Source: SZUA-100 sp965248135 (GTDB taxonomy: Bacteria > Pseudomonadota > Alphaproteobacteria > Rhizobiales > Rhizobiaceae). Taken from it: a stretch of 64,000 nucleotides of DNA. Below the pieces are notes generated by a model, which saw nothing but the letters and a program-made list of their open reading frames with translations, was not told the DNA's origin and searched no databases. The translations under genes were made by a program, and so were the position numbers. Below, piece by piece: positions 1 through 8,051 of the stretch (position 1 is the first letter of the stretch; each line of letters starts with the position of its first letter). The stretch lies in assembly GCA_965248135.1 (NCBI GenBank), contig CBDFIN010000012.1, positions 62,001 to 126,000 on the forward strand, in the 5' to 3' direction.

Positions 1-1
1 A

Positions 2-450
2 AAGGCTGAGCCATCGAAGGAAATAGGTGGCATTGAGCCGTTCGCATTCCGAGACCTGGCAACCGCGAACGGTTTTGTGCGTGTGGAGATCAATTTTGAT
101 TGGTTCTTGGGCAATGCCAAGGTACTTCATCAGCAAGGGGTGGATGATGAGCAAGTCATCAGCGCCTATCTTAAAGAGTGTCTCCCAGCGTCAAAGAGCA
201 TGTTCAAATATGTCTGGTTCGTTTTGCAGAAGGAATCACGCAGCAGTTCCGCCTTGCTTTGTCGATAAATGTATGCCGCCCTTACATGCGTCAGCGTTTT
301 GATTATCCAAGAATGTTGGGCAAGGAACTGCTCGCAACTGCGGATGAAAGATTGCTAAGGTTTCTGGGTTATCGTGTCCGTGTTCCTGTGACGTTGGAAG
401 AATACTACGTACCATCGCAAGAGCGACTTTATTGGGGTGGGCAGGGTTGA
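2..450 (+). pseudogene. 3' end of an unrecognised gene, apparently frameshifted
   Basis: One frame is open from the window edge to a stop at 268. A second, overlapping frame is open from 178 to 450. The first ends in a short low-complexity tail just where the second becomes protein-like, so the simplest reading is one gene broken by an indel near 225-240. The peptide has no motif I recognise. The gene ends 30 bases before a small transporter gene on the same strand and lies beside a sugar-nucleotide cassette, so a role in surface polysaccharide is possible but not shown. Two separate overlapping genes are the alternative. Confidence 0.35.
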
Positions 451-479
451 TTTATTGCGTTGAGAAGGAAGCTTGATCC

Positions 480-854
480 ATGAGTTATGCAGTTTTAATA
501 GTCGCGGTCATGGGCATTTCTTTCGTGCAGTTGATGGTGAAATACCGACTTGATGTCGCCCATGGTGCAATTCCCGCCGACAACTCAATCGTGTCATATT
601 TGTTTAGTCTTCTAGCAGATCCGTGGCTTTGGCTGGCCGGCATTGCATTGATTGTCTCTGCTTTGCTTTGGTATTTCGCGCTGTCTCGCCTTTATCTTAG
701 CGCAGCCATTGCTTTTGCCGCTTTGGTTTATCCAATAGTAATGATTGGAAGCGTGATCTTTTTGGGTGAAAACGTTGCAATGCCTCAGGCATTAGGCTGT
801 CTATTGATCGTCGCTGGTATTTGGCTTGTTGTGTCCTACAGCCAAGCGACTTGA
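480..854 (+). CDS. Small EamA/ArnE-like membrane transporter
   Basis: A 124-residue, strongly hydrophobic protein with four predicted membrane helices (about residues 3-20, 46-66, 72-92 and 100-120). This is the size and layout of half-size drug/metabolite-transporter proteins such as ArnE, which move undecaprenyl-linked amino sugars across the inner membrane. A helix ending in a Gly-Glu-Asn motif, followed by a last helix rich in small residues, is typical of EamA domains. An AAGGAAG ribosome-binding site precedes the ATG. Its 3' end overlaps the convergent methyltransferase gene by 54 bases. The sugar-nucleotide genes next door suggest a flippase role; the substrate is unknown. Confidence 0.7.
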   Translation: MSYAVLIVAVMGISFVQLMVKYRLDVAHGAIPADNSIVSYLFSLLADPWLWLAGIALIVSALLWYFALSRLYLSAAIAFAALVYPIVMIGSVIFLGENVAMPQALGCLLIVAGIWLVVSYSQAT

Positions 855-1766
855 TAACCCGCGATCTTTGCGCGTCAACTTGAATATCATCGGCGTAGCG
901 ACCGCTGTTGGGATGAGGCGGGTGACACTGAGCACCCCCAGGCGCTGCAACACTTTGTAGACTTTGGAGACCAAACCACCCTTATGTCTTTTGGCGAAAA
1001 CTTCATCTTCGCCGATACGCGCAAGGCTGGCGTGTAACGTGCCTTTTTCAAACTGAAGATTCATTGCATTTTTATTAGCCAGGTCCTTGACCTTGAACCA
1101 AGTGATAAAATTCAGCGTGTTCCAGGTCTCTGGATCAGCTTCAATCTGCCTGGTCAGAAGACGGCGCGAGATATTAGGTGCAAATGGGATAAGCGGAAGT
1201 GCATAATGTGGCTCATACGGGAATACATAATTGGGGCATGAATTGACCCAGATACCATCTTCTTTGAGTACATTTGCAATGGCGGCAAAAGCTCGATCAA
1301 GCTGACTGATATGCTCCATAACATTGATGGAAAAAATAAAGTCGAAAGTGCCGTCCTCTGTCGGGCAGAGCTCTTCGGCGCCCTTTTCCAATAACCGGGG
1401 GCTATCGTCGCCAATCAGATCCCAGATTTCGCGCAGCACCCCGTTCATCATATCAAAGGCGGGCGCTGATGGTTCAAGCGCGACCACATCGTGGCCTTGT
1501 TGATGTAGGTAAATAGACAGCAAGCCGAGTCCGGAACCCACTTCCAATATCCGCATTTTGCCGCCAGGCAAACGACTGGCAAGGAATGAATAGCCAAAAC
1601 GCATCTCATTGAGATAGGTGTCGAGCAGTGTTTTGACAGACACATAATCCACTTTAAGTGCATCGGCCACTTTCCGTGCAAACCTTTCCGACTCAAACGG
1701 AGTTATAAAACGATCAAAGCCGTCTGCCGAGCCGATGAAGATGGACATTTTTTGCGTTGTCATCAA
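801..1766 (-). CDS. Class I SAM-dependent methyltransferase
   Basis: A 321-residue protein with a clear SAM-binding motif I (ILEVGSGLGLLSIYL, about residues 73-87), an acidic motif II (VALEP) and a later FDFIFSINVMEH motif, the pattern of UbiE/COQ5-type methyltransferases. Its start overlaps the stop of the upstream aminotransferase gene by 4 bases (ATGA), so it is the last gene of the rmlB-rmlA-aminotransferase operon. It probably methylates the amino sugar, or the glycan that carries it. O- versus N-methylation cannot be told from the sequence. Confidence 0.8.
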   Translation of the reverse strand: MMTTQKMSIFIGSADGFDRFITPFESERFARKVADALKVDYVSVKTLLDTYLNEMRFGYSFLASRLPGGKMRILEVGSGLGLLSIYLHQQGHDVVALEPSAPAFDMMNGVLREIWDLIGDDSPRLLEKGAEELCPTEDGTFDFIFSINVMEHISQLDRAFAAIANVLKEDGIWVNSCPNYVFPYEPHYALPLIPFAPNISRRLLTRQIEADPETWNTLNFITWFKVKDLANKNAMNLQFEKGTLHASLARIGEDEVFAKRHKGGLVSKVYKVLQRLGVLSVTRLIPTAVATPMIFKLTRKDRGLSSRLAVGHNKPNTSDDQ

Positions 1767-2914
1767 AGCCGTTCCAGAAAGGTCATGGTCGCTTCAATGA
1801 CGCGATGCTGCTGGTCATTACTCATATCCATAAAGAGCGGCAGTCGAATGAGGCGGTGAGGTAGGTCAACAGCATTGTCCAGCGCCATGCCAATTCGGCC
1901 ATACGTGCACCCTGCGATACTGTCATGGAGCGGCACATAGTGGAAAGTTGAGCCGATATTCTTTGCGTGCAGATGCCTTAGCAGACCATCCCTTGAAGCC
2001 TTATCAGGCAAAATGAGATAAAAGAGATGCCCATTGTGGGTGCAATGCGCAGGCACATCACAAATGCGAACAACGCCGCGCTGTACCTCGTTCTGGAAGG
2101 CGTCGAGATAGCGGTGCCAAAGGCCAAGGCGCTTGGACCGTATGATTTCCTCAAAGGCGAGTTGAACAGACAACATAGCAGCATTCAACTCGGAGGCGGC
2201 AAAGCTCGTGCCGAGTGACATCCATTGATATTTATCCACCCGGCCTTCCATAAAGTTGCGTCTGTCGGTGCCCTTTTCCCACGCGATGGGGGCTGCATCT
2301 GCAAAATCTGCATTGCTGGCGAGAAACATGCCGCCTTCTGCACATTGAATATTTTTGGTTGCATGGAATGAGAAAGCAGCCATATCGCCAAGGCTTCCCG
2401 CCTCGCGTCCTTTATAAGTGCAACCTATGGCTTGAGCCGCATCCTCGACAACCCGCAAATCATGGTCTTTGGCAAAACTGGTGATCGCATCCATTTCAGC
2501 GCAAACACCCCCGTAATGCACTGGGATAATCGCCTTGGTGCGTGGTGTCAGCGCTTCTTCAAGCCGACTTTCGTCTATGTTGAGTGTGTCTGCGCGAATA
2601 TCACAAAATACCGGCACCGCAGAGCGTAAGGCGACGCATTGAGCCGTAGTTACAAATGCGAAATCCGGTACAAGAACTTCGTCGCCGGGCTCTAGTTGCA
2701 AGAGCAGCATCGCCAGATCAAGCGCGAGTGAGCATGATGGTGTCATCAGGGCCGTTTGTACGCCGAGCCTTTCTTTGAACCAGTCCTGGCAAATGCCGCC
2801 AAAGCGTCCATCACCGTGCAGCGTTCTTTCTGAAAGGGCATCAATAATCGCGGTTTGTTCACCCCCTGCAAGAAAGGGAATGTTAAAGGGAATGTGGCCC
2901 ATCTCGGCCATCAA
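1763..2914 (-). CDS. wecE: DegT/DnrJ/EryC1 sugar aminotransferase, WecE-like (dTDP-4-keto-6-deoxyglucose transaminase)
   Basis: A 383-residue PLP enzyme of the DegT/DnrJ/EryC1/StrS family. It matches the layout of E. coli WecE/RffA closely from memory: an IPFN start, a TPSCSLALDLA segment, a VVEDAAQAIG motif holding the PLP-pyridine Asp, and the Schiff-base Lys in FSFHATKN. WecE transaminates dTDP-4-keto-6-deoxyglucose to dTDP-4-amino-4,6-dideoxygalactose. It sits between rmlA and a methyltransferase with 4-base overlaps on both sides, and rmlC and rmlD are absent from the run, which fits an amino-sugar branch rather than rhamnose. Position-3 transaminases (FdtB type) are the main alternative. 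Confidence 0.8.
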   Translation of the reverse strand: MMAEMGHIPFNIPFLAGGEQTAIIDALSERTLHGDGRFGGICQDWFKERLGVQTALMTPSCSLALDLAMLLLQLEPGDEVLVPDFAFVTTAQCVALRSAVPVFCDIRADTLNIDESRLEEALTPRTKAIIPVHYGGVCAEMDAITSFAKDHDLRVVEDAAQAIGCTYKGREAGSLGDMAAFSFHATKNIQCAEGGMFLASNADFADAAPIAWEKGTDRRNFMEGRVDKYQWMSLGTSFAASELNAAMLSVQLAFEEIIRSKRLGLWHRYLDAFQNEVQRGVVRICDVPAHCTHNGHLFYLILPDKASRDGLLRHLHAKNIGSTFHYVPLHDSIAGCTYGRIGMALDNAVDLPHRLIRLPLFMDMSNDQQHRVIEATMTFLERL

Positions 2915-3822
2915 GCGGTTGTTGCTGGCTGGAGGGGACGATGTTCATCGCAGATAGCATGCAGATACTGTCCATAGGCGCAATTGCCGCGCTGCTCGGC
3001 TAATTTCCGGATTTGCTGACCATCGATCCAGCCATTGCTAAGACAAATTTCCTCGGGGCAGGCGATTTTCTGGCCTTGTCTTGCTTCGATATGGCGGATG
3101 AAGTTTGCTGCTTCGACCAGCATATCGATAGTCCCGGCATCAAACCACACAAAGCCACGATAAAGATTGCTGACATGCAGTTTTCCCAATTCCAAGTAGT
3201 GTTGATTAACTGACGTGATCTCCAACTCGCCACGGCTTGATGGCTTTACGTTTCGCGCAAATTCGGGCGCATCTGCATCGTAAAAATAAAGCCCTGTTAC
3301 AGCCAAGTTCGATTGTGGCTTCTCGGGCTTTTCTTCAATTGCAATTGCTTTGCCGTTTTCATCTGTGGTCACAATGCCATAGGCTGAACCATCGCTAACC
3401 CGATAGGAAAAAATAGTGGCGCCGGTTGTGTTTGCATCGGCCTGCCGCAATATGTCGGTAATGCCATTGCCAAAAAATATATTATCCCCAAGGATCAACA
3501 CGCTGGGGCCGTTATCTATGTGTCCCTCGCCGATGATTAGTGCTTGAGCCAACCCGGCAGGTCTGGCTTGTTCTTTATAACTCAACCGAATGCCCCATTC
3601 AGAACCATCACCGAGAAGCCGTTTAAACAGCGGCAATGCCTCTGGCGTCGTGATTATCAGAATATCGCGAATTCCGGTAAGCAGGAGGGTGCTAAGTGAA
3701 TAATAAATCATCGGCTTGTCATAGACCGGCAACAATTGTTTGCTGACTACCGACGTTAAAGGGTGCAACCGCGTTCCAAGGCCACCGGCAAGAATGATTC
3801 CTTTGCGTTCAGATTCAATCAT
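2911..3822 (-). CDS. rmlA: Glucose-1-phosphate thymidylyltransferase
   Basis: A 303-residue nucleotidyltransferase with the signature N-terminal GIILAGGLGTRLHPLT nucleotide-binding loop, the KQLLPVYDKPMIYY segment and a LGDNIFFG motif, all characteristic of RmlA. It makes dTDP-glucose from dTTP and glucose-1-phosphate in the cytoplasm, the entry step to dTDP-deoxysugars. Its start overlaps the rmlB stop by 4 bases and its stop overlaps the aminotransferase start by 4 bases, so translation is probably coupled. Length is close to the usual 290-300. Confidence 0.95.
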   Translation of the reverse strand: MIESERKGIILAGGLGTRLHPLTSVVSKQLLPVYDKPMIYYSLSTLLLTGIRDILIITTPEALPLFKRLLGDGSEWGIRLSYKEQARPAGLAQALIIGEGHIDNGPSVLILGDNIFFGNGITDILRQADANTTGATIFSYRVSDGSAYGIVTTDENGKAIAIEEKPEKPQSNLAVTGLYFYDADAPEFARNVKPSSRGELEITSVNQHYLELGKLHVSNLYRGFVWFDAGTIDMLVEAANFIRHIEARQGQKIACPEEICLSNGWIDGQQIRKLAEQRGNCAYGQYLHAICDEHRPLQPATTA

Positions 3823-4850
3823 GTCGCCTTACTCTCAAAATATGGCCGCCACCACTTCTCGTTTTCCAAATACCAGCGGACCGTTGCTTCCAATCCACTT
3901 TCGAAGTTATGCCTTGGTCGCCAGCCCAATCGCTCAGCCAAATGTTTGCCATCAATTGCGTAACGACGGTCATGGCCTGGCCTATCTTTTACAAAGGTTA
4001 TCTGGTCGCTATAGTTACCCGTCGGTTTAGGCTTTATCATATCCAGAATGCGGCAGATACTGTGGATAACATCGATATTGCGTCGTTCGCATCCACCGCC
4101 AATATTAAAATTCTCGCCCGTATCTCCCAGTCGCGCAATGGTGATGAGAGCATCGACATGATCGTCGACATGAAGCCAATCGCGTATGTTGAGGCCTTCT
4201 CCATAAACCGGAAGAAAACCATCGGAAATAGCGGCAAGGATCATCAGCGGAATAAGCTTTTCAGGTAATTGATACGGTCCGTAATTGTTAGAACAATTGG
4301 TGATAATTGCCGGAATTCCATAGGTACGGTGCCAGCTTTTAACCAGATGATCAGATGCGGCTTTCGAGGCTGAGTAAGGAGAAGAAGGTCGATAGGCGCT
4401 GGTTTCCGAAAACGCCAGGTCATCCGGGCCAAGATCGCCAAACACTTCATCTGTTGAGACATGAATCAACCGAAAGTCGTCTACTGCAGCCGATGTGCGG
4501 TCATCAAGCCAGTCACGGACCGTTTCCAAAATGATAAATGTGCCGAAAATATTTGTTTGCAGAAATTCTCCAGGGCCACTGATCGAGCGGTCAACATGGC
4601 TTTCGGCCGCAAGATGCAACACGACATCGGGCTGGAAAGATGTGAAAGCGCTGGCGAATTGCGCGCGATCGCGAATATCACCATGGAAGAACTGATAATT
4701 ATCTTGGCTTGAGATGCTTTCGAGCGACCTCTGGTCTGCTGCATAAGTGAGCGCATCAAAATTCAAAACGACATTATTTTTGTCAGCGACAAGACGTCGA
4801 ACCAAGGCAGAGCCAACAAATCCGCAGCCACCCGTTACAAATGCACGCAT
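3819..4850 (-). CDS. rmlB: dTDP-glucose 4,6-dehydratase
   Basis: A 343-residue extended short-chain dehydrogenase with an N-terminal GGCGFVGSALVRRL NAD-binding motif, the HVSTDEVFGDL active-site segment (Thr-Asp-Glu), and a downstream YSASKAASDHL motif with the catalytic Tyr and Lys. It converts dTDP-glucose to dTDP-4-keto-6-deoxyglucose, the substrate expected for the WecE-like enzyme two genes on. It is the first gene of the four-gene operon; the promoter should lie in the region after 4850. Confidence 0.95.
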   Translation of the reverse strand: MRAFVTGGCGFVGSALVRRLVADKNNVVLNFDALTYAADQRSLESISSQDNYQFFHGDIRDRAQFASAFTSFQPDVVLHLAAESHVDRSISGPGEFLQTNIFGTFIILETVRDWLDDRTSAAVDDFRLIHVSTDEVFGDLGPDDLAFSETSAYRPSSPYSASKAASDHLVKSWHRTYGIPAIITNCSNNYGPYQLPEKLIPLMILAAISDGFLPVYGEGLNIRDWLHVDDHVDALITIARLGDTGENFNIGGGCERRNIDVIHSICRILDMIKPKPTGNYSDQITFVKDRPGHDRRYAIDGKHLAERLGWRPRHNFESGLEATVRWYLENEKWWRPYFESKAT

Positions 4851-5300
4851 TCAGTTGTATCTTTCATTCAGGCAATCGCCAGCCCCGACCCGTCAGGTGC
4901 ACTCGATACAGCGCCAATAACCCACCTTGCACAGGTAATGTGCAAATACACTATTTCAACTGTTGCAGGTTACCGCACGACGGCACACTTTTCAACACTG
5001 GACGATTTTCGGCGACCCTTCCGGGGCAATCTGAGCATTGGATAAATGGTTTCGGTCGGTACAACACTGTATGGCAATTAGCACAAGGGACAAAAAATTT
5101 GGGTCGGCGCTTCAAACAACCTTCTTGTCAGCGCTTCCCAACCCTCGAGAGCGACAGATCGAGAACATCCTCAGAAAGTCGAACAGAGATTTTTTCAGTT
5201 GATTGAACCTACCTGACCGCAAGCGCTTCTCAACGTCTACCGATATTCACCGCAACGGACATCCTAACGGACATTTCAGCTTATCAGCTACGGTTTCGAC
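4851..5300. other. Intergenic region upstream of rmlB
   Basis: About 450 bases between the rmlB start and the left end of the IS3-family element. No convincing coding sequence is visible on either strand. It should carry the rmlB operon promoter, but I cannot place -35 and -10 boxes with confidence. Confidence 0.5.
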
Positions 5301-5386
5301 AGAAGAGGCCCGGATTGTTTGAACAGTTGAGATAAGTCGATTATCGGCCTGTATCTGGCATTGTTTCACAGAACAGGAGAACGACC

Positions 5387-5698
5387 ATGACAAGACGACC
5401 ACGACGCAATCACACGCCGGCATTCAAATCTAAAGTAGCGCTTGCAGCTGTTGGCGGCGAACAAACGCTTGGCGAACTGGCACAGCACTTTGATGTCCAC
5501 CCCAACCAGATCAAACAGTGGCGAGACCAGCTGCTTAATGGGGCTGTAGATGTTTTTGGCTGGGAAGGGAAAGCTGCAAAGACTGAGCCTGATATTGATA
5601 TAAAGACGCTTCACGCCAAGATCGGCGAATTGGCTCTGGAAAATGATTTTTTAGGAAAAGCGCTCAGCAAGGCGGGATTGCTGGGCGCAAGAAAATGA
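5387..5698 (+). CDS. IS3-family transposase OrfA
   Basis: A 103-residue protein with an N-terminal helix-turn-helix (RRNHTPAFKSKVALAA, then a GELAQHFDVHPNQIKQWR recognition region) and a C-terminal leucine-rich segment, as in IS3 OrfA proteins of the IS407/IS51-like groups. It overlaps the OrfB frame by 4 bases (ATGA). In working elements OrfAB is made by a -1 frameshift here; an AAAA run precedes the stop. OrfA itself is intact, but OrfB is not, so the element cannot move on its own. Confidence 0.85.
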   Translation: MTRRPRRNHTPAFKSKVALAAVGGEQTLGELAQHFDVHPNQIKQWRDQLLNGAVDVFGWEGKAAKTEPDIDIKTLHAKIGELALENDFLGKALSKAGLLGARK

Positions 5699-6774
5699 TC
5701 ACCCGTAAGCACAGGTTTTCAATCGCCGGTCAAGCCAAGGCGCTTGGGATCAGTCGGGGCAGTGTTTATTATCAACCCCGGCCTGTATCCGATAGCGATC
5801 TGGCCCTGATGCGCCGGATTGATGAAGTGCATCTCAATTACCCATTTGCCGGTTCGCGCATGTTGAAAGGCTTACTGGTTGGGGAAGGATACAAGACCGG
5901 CCGCCTGCATGTGCGAACGCTGATGAGGCGCATGGGAATAGAGGCAATCTACCGCCGACCCAACACCTCAAAGCCTGCACCGGGGCACAAAATCTACCCC
6001 TACCTGCTGCGCAAGTTGCCGGCACGGCAATCGCTTGAAAGCGATTTGCACGTATTTTTTTAGTTCGCTCCGCTGCGGGCGGTTCTTTGCGGCGCTTTTT
6101 GCGCCTCAATCACCGTCCTCACATGAGCAATGCTCAGGGCTGACCCAAATTCCCGAGATTTTTCTTTGAAAAAATCCCTCCATTCGGGCACCGCGTGGAT
6201 AATCTCTCTTTCAAGCGATCGCCGTGAAGATGCCGGTCACCAGCCAGACCAGGTCTGGGCCATGGACATCACCTATATCCCGATGCAATGCGGCGTTCGG
6301 CCTTGCCCTTGAACCGGTGGCGGGACGGCGGCCTTACTCTATCTGGCAGCGGTTGTTGACTGGTTCACCCGGCGCGTTCTTGCATGGCGGCTTTTCATCA
6401 CCCTTGAGGTGGATTATTGCACCGGCGTTCTCACAGGGAAGCGATGGCAAAATATGGCAAACCCGACATCATCAATACCGATCAGGGATCGCAGTTCACG
6501 TCTATCGACTTCATCAAGATGCTGAAGGATGAAGGCATCGCCACCTCAATGGACGGCAAGGGTGCCTGGCGCGACAATGTCTTTGTTGAACTGGAGAACA
6601 ATCAAATATGAGGAGGTCTACCTGCATGCATACCGCAGTGTTCCTGAAGCCCGCGCGGCAATCAGCAAATATCTGGTCTTCTACAATAGCAAAAGACCCT
6701 ATTCATCGCTTGACGGACAAACCCCCGATCAGGTTTACTTCAACCGCGTGCCACCAATCCCGGTTGCCGCATAA
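5695..6774 (+). pseudogene. IS3-family transposase OrfB, broken by a MITE and several frameshifts
   Basis: The N-terminal part (5695 to about 6022) reads normally through a helix-turn-helix and HVRTLMRRMGIEAIYRRP. A MITE then interrupts it. The DDE catalytic domain resumes as VWAMDITYIPM (near 6255), then changes frame at about 6300, again near 6400 (AKYGKPDIINTDQGSQFT with the second catalytic Asp) and again near 6595, ending with YNSKRPYSSLDGQTPDQVY and a stop at 6774. Removing the MITE and one copy of its duplication still leaves a one-base frame error, so the gene decayed independently of the MITE. Confidence 0.85.
6023..6227. repeat. 205-bp MITE, copy 1, inside IS3 orfB
   Basis: Ends are inverted repeats: CACGGCAATCGCTTGAAAG on the left and, on the opposite strand, TCACGGCGATCGCTTGAAAG on the right. 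It is flanked by a 9-bp direct repeat with one mismatch (agttgccgg at 6014-6022, agatgccgg at 6228-6236). A second copy of the same length lies at 14460-14664 and is alike along its whole length. It has no coding capacity and a GC-rich central palindrome (gcgggcgg ... gcggcgc). Confidence 0.85.
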
Positions 6775-6837
6775 CAAGAAGGCTGAAATCCACTTATAAA
6801 ACCCAGCCAAACTGTTCAAACAAACCGAACCACTTCT

Positions 6838-7503
6838 CTGGCGTCACTCGTCTCATAATCACGGATCAGCTTGTGCCGCTTGTCCACATTGATATGGTTC
6901 TTGTAGCCAAAATGGCTTTTGCCATGCTTCTTCGTCCAGCGTGCACCCACATCCTTGTGCCGCTTCTTGCGCGGTTCTTTTATTCCAGCCCTTTGGCGTC
7001 TTGCCCGCCTTTACCGCCTCGTTCTCCTCGCGGCTGTTGCGCCCGATCGGCACAGACACAATTGAAGCATCGACAACCTGACCGCCCATCGCCAGATATC
7101 CATTGTCGCGCAAGTAAGCGTCAAACTTGTCAAACAGCGCCTTGACCATCCCCGCTTGCGCCAGCTTCTCGCGATAAAGCCATACCGTCTTGGCGTCGGG
7201 CACCGGGTCTTCAACCCCGAAATCGAGAAAGCGCATGAACGAAAGTCGGTCGCGAATCTGATATTCAATCTGGTCGTCCGACAAATTGTAAAGCTGCCGC
7301 AGGACGAGCACCTGGAACATCAGAACTTCGTCCCATGGCTTGCGCCCAGCATTCGATTTACGCTTCTCACAAGGTGTGCGCCAAAGAGCTTTCAATTCAG
7401 GCCGGAAAAGCTCCCACGCAATGGTGTTTTTCAGCAAAACTAACGGATCGCCGAATTTATCCAGTCCCGCATATCTGTCGCCAAGATCAAAAAAACCAAA
7501 TTA
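6838..7503 (-). pseudogene. IS5-type transposase remnant
   Basis: Reads as an IS5-family transposase: DKFGDPL then WELFRPELKALWR, a QVLVLRQLYNLSDDQIEYQ segment and a conserved VVDASIVSVP motif carrying the first catalytic Asp. No ATG opens the frame; a TAA follows an upstream ATG-GGG by one codon, suggesting a nonsense mutation at the start. A frameshift near 6980 moves the rest (HKDVGARW, GYKNHINVDKRHKL, RDYETSDA) into another frame, and the gene stops abruptly where the IS3 element begins. The C-terminal catalytic Glu region is missing. Confidence 0.75.
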
Positions 7504-7723
7504 CCCCATAATCACGCCCAATCGCCGATTCAGTTCAGTACCTGTGGTGATTCTAGACGATCTGGCTGAAATGCGCTAATTTTTCGAGATTCCCTCAATA
7601 AAACGCCTTTTCCTTACAGATTTCTTCGTACTCATGGTTATCTCCTGTTGCTTTGTCAAAACTTGCAGGACGTCGCCACTTTTTCCAGCACGGTCCAAAT
7701 TTCCTAAACCAAACAAGTTGTTC
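7504..7723. other. Insertion-sequence debris
   Basis: No intact gene. On the minus strand an AGGAG sequence (near 7640) sits at good distance from an ATG opening a 19-codon frame that stops near 7579; this looks like the decapitated start of a lost gene. The rest is probably the outer end of the IS5-type remnant. Confidence 0.35.
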
Positions 7724-7942
7724 TTAGGCAAACCAGATAATTTCGTCCCAGTCGTCCAGCCGGCACAGCGTGCCGACGAACGCCACCAGCAATGGCTCCT
7801 GGAGAGGATATATCACCATGCCAGGTACACGCGGGTCGGGGACTATGTTCATCCAGATGATAAAGTCTCTTTTCTGTTCCATGAGAAGGGCCTCCTCAAC
7901 AAAAACCGAATGCACTTCTTGGAATAGACTATGGTGAACCAA
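7724..7942 (-). pseudogene. N-terminal fragment of an ISAs1-family transposase
   Basis: The peptide IVPDPRVPGMVIYPLQEPLL followed by a LLVAFVGTLCRLDDWDEI stretch matches, from memory, the opening domain of ISAs1/H-repeat transposases (typically IPDPR...Y.L.E.L...L.G.L.G...W.EI). A TAG cuts the frame after about 70 codons, and protein-like sequence (EQLVWFRKFG) continues briefly beyond it before being lost. The catalytic domain is absent. Confidence 0.55.
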
Positions 7943-8051
7943 CTGCTATCGATTAATGGGTTTGCCATGGCACCGGTCGGCGTATTATGACTTTGGCTTA
8001 TCAAATCCAGTGCTTGAATTTATATTCACGATAGCCCATAGGAATTACTGC
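7943..8051. other. Short spacer upstream of tRNA-Ser
   Basis: About 110 bases that should hold the tRNA-Ser promoter. A TTATATT-like AT-rich stretch lies near 8020-8026. I see no coding sequence. Confidence 0.4.

Larger units (their letters stand above)
5301..6837 (+). mobile_element. IS3-family insertion sequence, inactivated, carrying a nested MITE
   Basis: The boundaries come from imperfect terminal inverted repeats of about 31 bp. The left end begins AGAAGAGGCCCGGATTGTTT (5301 on) and the right end, read on the minus strand from 6837, begins AGAAGTGGTTCGGTTTGTTT; both continue GAACAGTT. Inside are orfA and a degraded orfB. A 205-bp MITE plus its duplication accounts for about 214 bp, leaving an ancestral IS of about 1.32 kb, normal for IS3. 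No matching target duplication is seen; the right end abuts another transposase stub. Confidence 0.85.
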
